A program made the position numbers and the translations under genes. A model generated the notes under the pieces. The model was not told where the DNA came from. It worked only from the letters and a program-made list of their open reading frames with translations, and searched no databases. A DNA stretch of 55,340 bases. Source: JBCCFW01 sp039029535 (GTDB lineage Bacteria > Acidobacteriota > JBCCFW01). Shown here piece after piece: positions 51,239-55,340 of this stretch. The stretch lies in the NCBI GenBank assembly GCA_039029535.1, contig JBCCFW010000029.1, positions 1 to 55,340 of the forward strand. The letters are read 5' to 3'. How positions within the stretch are numbered: the stretch's first letter is position 1; each line of letters starts with the position of its first letter.

Positions 51239-53376
51239 TCCTCGATCTCTCCGCTGAGGAAGTAGAGGGCCTCCTTCGCCGGCATGGGCTTGGCGAAGTA
51301 GTAACCCTGACCCTGATCGCAGCCGAGCCGACGCAGGAAGGTGAGCTGCTCGCGGGTCTCGACCCCCTCGGCGACGACGGTCAGGCCGAGGTGTCGGGCG
51401 AGCGCGAGGATGGTCTCGACGATCCCGGCATCGGCGCCCTCGGTCGCGAGCTCGGAGACGAACGAGCGGTCGACCTTGAGCGCGTCGATGGGGAAGCGCC
51501 GCACGTACGACAGCGACGAGTGGCCCGTGCCGAAATCGTCGAGCGAGAGCTTCACGCCCCGCTGCCGCAGTCGCTGGAAGGTCAGCTCGGCACCGTCGGG
51601 ATCCTCCATGAGCGAGCTCTCGGTGATCTCGAGCCGAAGCCGGTCCGGCGGGAGCTGATGGTCGGACAGCGCCGCCTCGATCTTGCCGACGAGGTCGAGG
51701 TCGGCGAGCTGACGCGCCGAGACGTTGACGGCCACCGACACGTGCTCGGCACGCTCGTGGCTCGCTCGCCACTTGGCGAGCGTCGCGCAGGACTGACGCA
51801 AGACCTGCTCGCCGATCTGCACGATGAGCCCGGTCTCTTCGGCCACCGGGATGAAGTCGTTGGCGCCGAGCAGCCCCTCACGCGGGTGCTGCCAGCGAGC
51901 GAGCGCTTCGAAGCCGACGACCTCGAGCCCCGCCAGGTCGACGACCGGCTGGAGCAGCACCGGGAACTCCTCGCGCTCCACCGAGGCGCGGAGGTCCGCC
52001 TCACGATCGAGCCGGGCGGCCGCCTCCGCCTGCATGGCCGGGTCGTAGACGGCGACGCGGGCCCCCAGGTCGCCGGAGCGCGAGCCGGCGGTTTGAGCCG
52101 AGCGGAGGATCTCGATGGCGGGCGCAGTGCTGTCGCTGCTGAAGGCGACGCCCAGCCGTGCGCGCGGGTCGAGGCGATGACCCGCCAGGGTCCACGGTCG
52201 GGTGAGCGTGTCGAGGAGACGGCTCGCGGTCTTCAGCGCCTCCGACGGATGCTCGATCTCGGCGAGCAGCACGGCGAACTCGTCACCACGCACGTGCGCC
52301 ACGGTGTCGCCGGGCTCCAGTGACGACTGGAGACGACCGGCCACCTCCCGCAGCAGGTGATCGCCCGCGAGGAAGCCGTAGCTCTCGTTCACCTCGTGGA
52401 GACGCTCCAGCCCGAAGTGCAGCACCGCGAGCTGGAGCTCCTGATGACGCGCGAGTCGACGGAGGGCGACCGTGACGCGATCGAGGAAGGCGGGCAGGTT
52501 CGGGAGACCGGTGAGGGGATCGAGCAGGCGCTCGTCGGTGACGTCGCGGGCGGCGCCCAGGATGCGAGTGGTCGCCCCGGTCTCGGGATCGGCCACCGGT
52601 CGGGCCCGCGCCTGGATCCACCGCACCTCGGCGTGACGCGACTGGAGGCGGAGCTCGGCGGCGTGCTCCTCGCCGCGCTGCACCGCCGCGAAGTGCTGGG
52701 CCAAGGCGTGGTGATCGGCCGGGTGGAAGAGCGCGGCCAGCCCGCCCTCCTGGCTGACGTCGTCCATCGTGAAGCCGGTGGCGGTCACGAAGGCATCGGT
52801 GATCCACAGCGGCCGGAGCTGACCGGACGGCTGGACCTCCAGCTCGTAGGCGTAGTCCGAGACCAACTCGGTCAGGGTGCGGTAGCGCTGAGCCTCGCGG
52901 GTGAGCTGCTCCACCTTGCGACGCTGGTCCGTGATGTCGCGCACGCCCAGGAGGGCACCCTCGACGCCGCCCTCCTCCGAGAGCAGGGGTCGAGCTCGCA
53001 TTCGGAGGTCGAAGTGACGCTCCCCGGCGATGCGACGCAGGATGAGCTCGTCGGGCTCCCTTCCCTCGAGCGCCTGGGCCAGGGGAAGGTCGGCCGAGAC
53101 GAGGTCCACGCCGTCGAGACGCACGAAACCGTGCTCGCCCCAGCGGTGCGGCGGCGTCGCGAGGACGTCGGCACCCAGCAGGCGACGGGCCGCGGGGTTC
53201 GCGAGCTGGCAATGACCCTCGGCATCGACCGCCAGGAGGCCATCGCTGGCTTGCTCGACCAGGGCCGCGAGCAGCTCCTCGCGAGAGCTCGTGCGTGGCG
53301 TGGTCAAGACGGGAGGACGATAGCACGCAGCCGCCCCGAGAGCCCGTCTCGGTAGTAGGCGACAGAACGCGGCCAC
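51235..53376 (-). CDS. PAS-PAS-GGDEF-EAL cyclic di-GMP signalling protein
   Basis: Two PAS domains (LVEQASDGLLAVDAEGHCQLANPAARRLLG; a second with FTMDDVSQEGGLAALFHPAD) precede a GGDEF domain (DPLTGLPNLPAFLDRVTVALRRLARH) and an EAL domain. The GGDEF signature is RGDEF, a variant at the first Gly, so cyclase activity is doubtful. The EAL domain keeps EALARWQHP, DDFGTGHSSLSYVRRFPIDALKVDRSFV and the final EGVET, so c-di-GMP hydrolysis is likely. The start is uncertain: GTG at 53376 has GGGAGG 12 bases upstream, and the open frame extends to 53496. Confidence 0.85.
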   Translation of the reverse strand: MAAFCRLLPRRALGAAACYRPPVLTTPRTSSREELLAALVEQASDGLLAVDAEGHCQLANPAARRLLGADVLATPPHRWGEHGFVRLDGVDLVSADLPLAQALEGREPDELILRRIAGERHFDLRMRARPLLSEEGGVEGALLGVRDITDQRRKVEQLTREAQRYRTLTELVSDYAYELEVQPSGQLRPLWITDAFVTATGFTMDDVSQEGGLAALFHPADHHALAQHFAAVQRGEEHAAELRLQSRHAEVRWIQARARPVADPETGATTRILGAARDVTDERLLDPLTGLPNLPAFLDRVTVALRRLARHQELQLAVLHFGLERLHEVNESYGFLAGDHLLREVAGRLQSSLEPGDTVAHVRGDEFAVLLAEIEHPSEALKTASRLLDTLTRPWTLAGHRLDPRARLGVAFSSDSTAPAIEILRSAQTAGSRSGDLGARVAVYDPAMQAEAAARLDREADLRASVEREEFPVLLQPVVDLAGLEVVGFEALARWQHPREGLLGANDFIPVAEETGLIVQIGEQVLRQSCATLAKWRASHERAEHVSVAVNVSARQLADLDLVGKIEAALSDHQLPPDRLRLEITESSLMEDPDGAELTFQRLRQRGVKLSLDDFGTGHSSLSYVRRFPIDALKVDRSFVSELATEGADAGIVETILALARHLGLTVVAEGVETREQLTFLRRLGCDQGQGYYFAKPMPAKEALYFLSGEIEE

Positions 53377-53642
53377 GACGGGCCAGCGCCTCCCTTGCCG
53401 AGCCGTCGTCTCGTCTCGCCACGGCGGCTCCGTCTCGCCTCCGTCGTCATCGCTTCGCCACGCGGCCGCAGCTCGTCGGACGTTCGCGCTGCCCATCCGC
53501 CAGGACCGTACTCAGCGCGACCCGACCTGGTCAGGTGTCGTCGTCTCCCTCGGTCTCTCGGCGCGGCAGGCGGAGAGCCCCGCCCGAGTGCGTGGACACG
53601 AGCTCCAGCGATGCTCCTCCGACTGCTCAACCAAAGCCACCA

Positions 53643-53661
53643 ATTGGCCATGTTGGCCAAT
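53643..53661 (+). promoter_or_regulatory. Perfect inverted repeat before the subtilase ribosome site
   Basis: ATTGGCCATGTTGGCCAAT, two 8-base arms around TGT, ends three bases before the AGGAGA ribosome site of the next gene. It could be an operator or an mRNA hairpin. The rest of the ~300-base divergent gap shows no clear promoter. Confidence 0.5.
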
Positions 53662-53676
53662 CGCAGGAGAGCAGTG

Positions 53677-55340
53677 ATGAAACGCAGAGCCTTCACCCTC
53701 GCCCTGATCGTCGCGGCGTGGTCACTCTCGACGCCTCGGGTCTCGTTGGCCCAGGACCCTCGTCTCGAGTACCTCAATCCGCTGAGCGAGATCTACGGCG
53801 AGTCCCATGTCGACCTTCTCGTTCCAGGCACGATCGTCCTTCGCTTCGATCAGTTCCCCGCCGGTCTCCTGGCCGGCACTCAGCCCATCAACTTCGGCAT
53901 CCCCGACCTCGACGCGCTGGTGCCTGAATTCGGAGTGACCGCCGCCACTCCCCTCTCGGGAATCCTCCCCGGTCAGCAGCTCGGTCCCGTCGACGTCTCG
54001 ATGATCTTCGAGATCGAGTTTGACGAGACGCACGACCCGCTGGAGGTCGCGCGTCGCTTCGACGCCGCCGACGGCGTGGCCTACGCCGAGCCGGTCTTCG
54101 AGCAGCTCGAGCTCGCCACGCCGAACGACCCGAACTTCCTCGCCGGCAACCAGTCGTCCCTCCAGCTCATCGGCTGCGAGGACGCCTGGGAGTTCGCGAA
54201 GGGGGCCGGGGTCGTCGCCTGCTCGGTCGAGAGCTTCGACTGCGAGCACGAGGATCTCGAGGACAGCCTCCACGCTGGCGGCGGTCGCTGTGGCATCAAC
54301 GGCCACGGCACCGCCGTGGCCGGGCTCATCGCCGCGACCACCGACAACGCCCTCGGCGGTGCCGGCATCGGCTGGGAGTCACTCATGTACTCCGGCTGGC
54401 TCGGGAGCTGCATGGCCGAGGGAGGCCGCGTGCTCAACCACTCGGTCGTGACGACCGGCAGTCGGGCCTACCAGGAGCTCATCAACGAGGCCGAGCTCCG
54501 CGGGCTCGTGCCGGTGATCTCCGCGGCCAACTGGGATGCCTCCCGACGCAACCCGTCCCCGCCGCTGCGCAACGTCTTGGTGGTCGCGGCCACCAACGGA
54601 ACGCCCAGCGGCGGCGGCCCCACCGACGGTCGCGCGGTCTTCACCGCCTTCGGTGAGCTGGTCGACATCGCAGCGCCGGGCGCGGGCGGCGGTCGGCAGA
54701 CCACCGTGCCGCAGGTCTGCACCTCGGGTCAGGACGCCGGCGATCGCTGCGTGACCGACGACGACTGCGACGGCGACTGCCGTCTCATCGGCGGCTCGCT
54801 CAAGTGCTTCGGCGGACCCAACGCCGGTGATGCCTGCGTGGACGACGACGACTGCGAGGCCAACTGCGCGGTGCCGCCGTACAACGGCTTCTCCGGCACC
54901 TCGGCCTCGGGCCCGATGGCTTCGGGCGTGGTCGCGCTGGTCGCCGGCATGCACCCGGACTGGACCGGTCGCGAGATCATCAACCACATCAAGGGGACGG
55001 CCGAGCCGATCTACGGCATCCCCTACAACCGCAGCCGCTACAACCTCCTGGGCACCGGTCGTCTCGACGCGGCCGACGCCATCGGTGACGACGCGAACCC
55101 CGACAACGACTACGAGAGCATGCCCTCGCTCCAGTACGTCTCGGTCGCGGTCGACGACACGCCCGATCCGTCCAAGCCCTGGCTGGTCGGCGACGGTGAC
55201 GGCTCCGCCGACGCGGGTGAGGTCGTCGAGCTCGTCGTCCACCTCATCAACCGCTACGGCGCGAGCAACGACGTCGAGGCGATCCTGACCACCAGCGCCC
55301 CCGGTCTGGCCACGGTGCGCACCGATCTCTTCACATCGCC
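53677..55340 (+). CDS. Secreted subtilisin-like (S8) protease, incomplete at window end
   Basis: The ATG at 53677 has AGGAGA six bases upstream; the frame stays open to the window end (554 codons). A signal peptide (AFTLALIVAAWSLSTPRVSLA) and a propeptide-like region (to ~residue 145) precede the S8 domain. His210 in NGHGTAVAG, Asn285 in ISAANWD and Ser409 in GFSGTSASGPMASG are present. At the catalytic Asp position (DTG) the sequence is ACSVESFDCEHEDL, with Glu185. Two Cys-rich repeats (C..DDDC.G.C) at residues 348-397 interrupt the domain ahead of the Ser loop. A beta domain (VSVAVDDTP..GDGSADAGEVVEL) follows. Confidence 0.85.
   Translation, partial: MKRRAFTLALIVAAWSLSTPRVSLAQDPRLEYLNPLSEIYGESHVDLLVPGTIVLRFDQFPAGLLAGTQPINFGIPDLDALVPEFGVTAATPLSGILPGQQLGPVDVSMIFEIEFDETHDPLEVARRFDAADGVAYAEPVFEQLELATPNDPNFLAGNQSSLQLIGCEDAWEFAKGAGVVACSVESFDCEHEDLEDSLHAGGGRCGINGHGTAVAGLIAATTDNALGGAGIGWESLMYSGWLGSCMAEGGRVLNHSVVTTGSRAYQELINEAELRGLVPVISAANWDASRRNPSPPLRNVLVVAATNGTPSGGGPTDGRAVFTAFGELVDIAAPGAGGGRQTTVPQVCTSGQDAGDRCVTDDDCDGDCRLIGGSLKCFGGPNAGDACVDDDDCEANCAVPPYNGFSGTSASGPMASGVVALVAGMHPDWTGREIINHIKGTAEPIYGIPYNRSRYNLLGTGRLDAADAIGDDANPDNDYESMPSLQYVSVAVDDTPDPSKPWLVGDGDGSADAGEVVELVVHLINRYGASNDVEAILTTSAPGLATVRTDLFTS

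Noticed and set aside
1..55340. CRISPR arrays, rRNA genes, phage or insertion sequences
   Set aside because: No regularly spaced repeats, rRNA sequence, phage structural genes or transposases were found anywhere in the window.

Overview
The window is high-GC DNA (roughly two thirds G+C) from a free-living bacterium with many secreted proteins. A TPR-linked Ser/Thr kinase beside a short ECF sigma factor, GEVED-type secreted proteins, a subtilase carrying Cys-rich C..DxDC repeats, and DUF4388/DUF1844 proteins together point to Planctomycetota or a neighbouring lineage such as Myxococcota or Acidobacteriota. This placement is an inference from gene content only. The first ~240 bases do not belong: they are lower in GC, encode a cyanobacterial-style NACHT fragment, and cut into the 3' end of mutS, so the left edge is probably an assembly chimera.

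Layout. 0.24-11.5 kb: a tight minus-strand housekeeping run, secA > guaB > DUF1844 > membrane TPR protein > DUF4388 protein > queE > mutS, several genes overlapping by a few bases. 11.6-18 kb: a B12-binding/radical-SAM-like protein that has lost its cluster cysteines, a LysM lipoprotein-like gene, an HNH nuclease, a CPBP membrane protease and a TPR-TlpA thioredoxin. 18.2-23.5 kb: a tRNA-Leu(CAA) followed by a gene-poor, degraded stretch with a YHYH-domain secreted protein, small ORFs, DnaA-box-like sites, a membrane-anchored ChaN/TIKI-like protein and a broken FRG-domain gene.

23.5-41 kb is the most interesting part. An aspartyl protease-PDZ protein, a Ser/Thr kinase-TPR receptor and an ECF sigma factor are followed by two tandem copies of a three-gene cassette. 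Each copy has A, a large secreted GEVED-domain protein; B, a TPR-CHAT caspase-like protease on the opposite strand; and C, a small secreted GEVED-like protein transcribed divergently from B. The A leader and the C promoter with its mRNA 5' end are conserved between the copies. A and C of the same cassette share a cassette-specific peptide motif (PPLIG in copy 1, HLPI.IG in copy 2), suggesting cognate partners.

41-47.2 kb: a complete trans-4-hydroxy-L-proline catabolic locus (2-epimerase, three-subunit D-hydroxyproline dehydrogenase, DapA-type deaminase, alpha-ketoglutaric semialdehyde dehydrogenase). 47.3-55.3 kb: a secreted VWA protein, a cNMP-binding protein, a small HEPN-like protein, panC overlapping a PAS-GGDEF-EAL protein, and a secreted subtilase that runs off the window and has Glu in place of the catalytic Asp.
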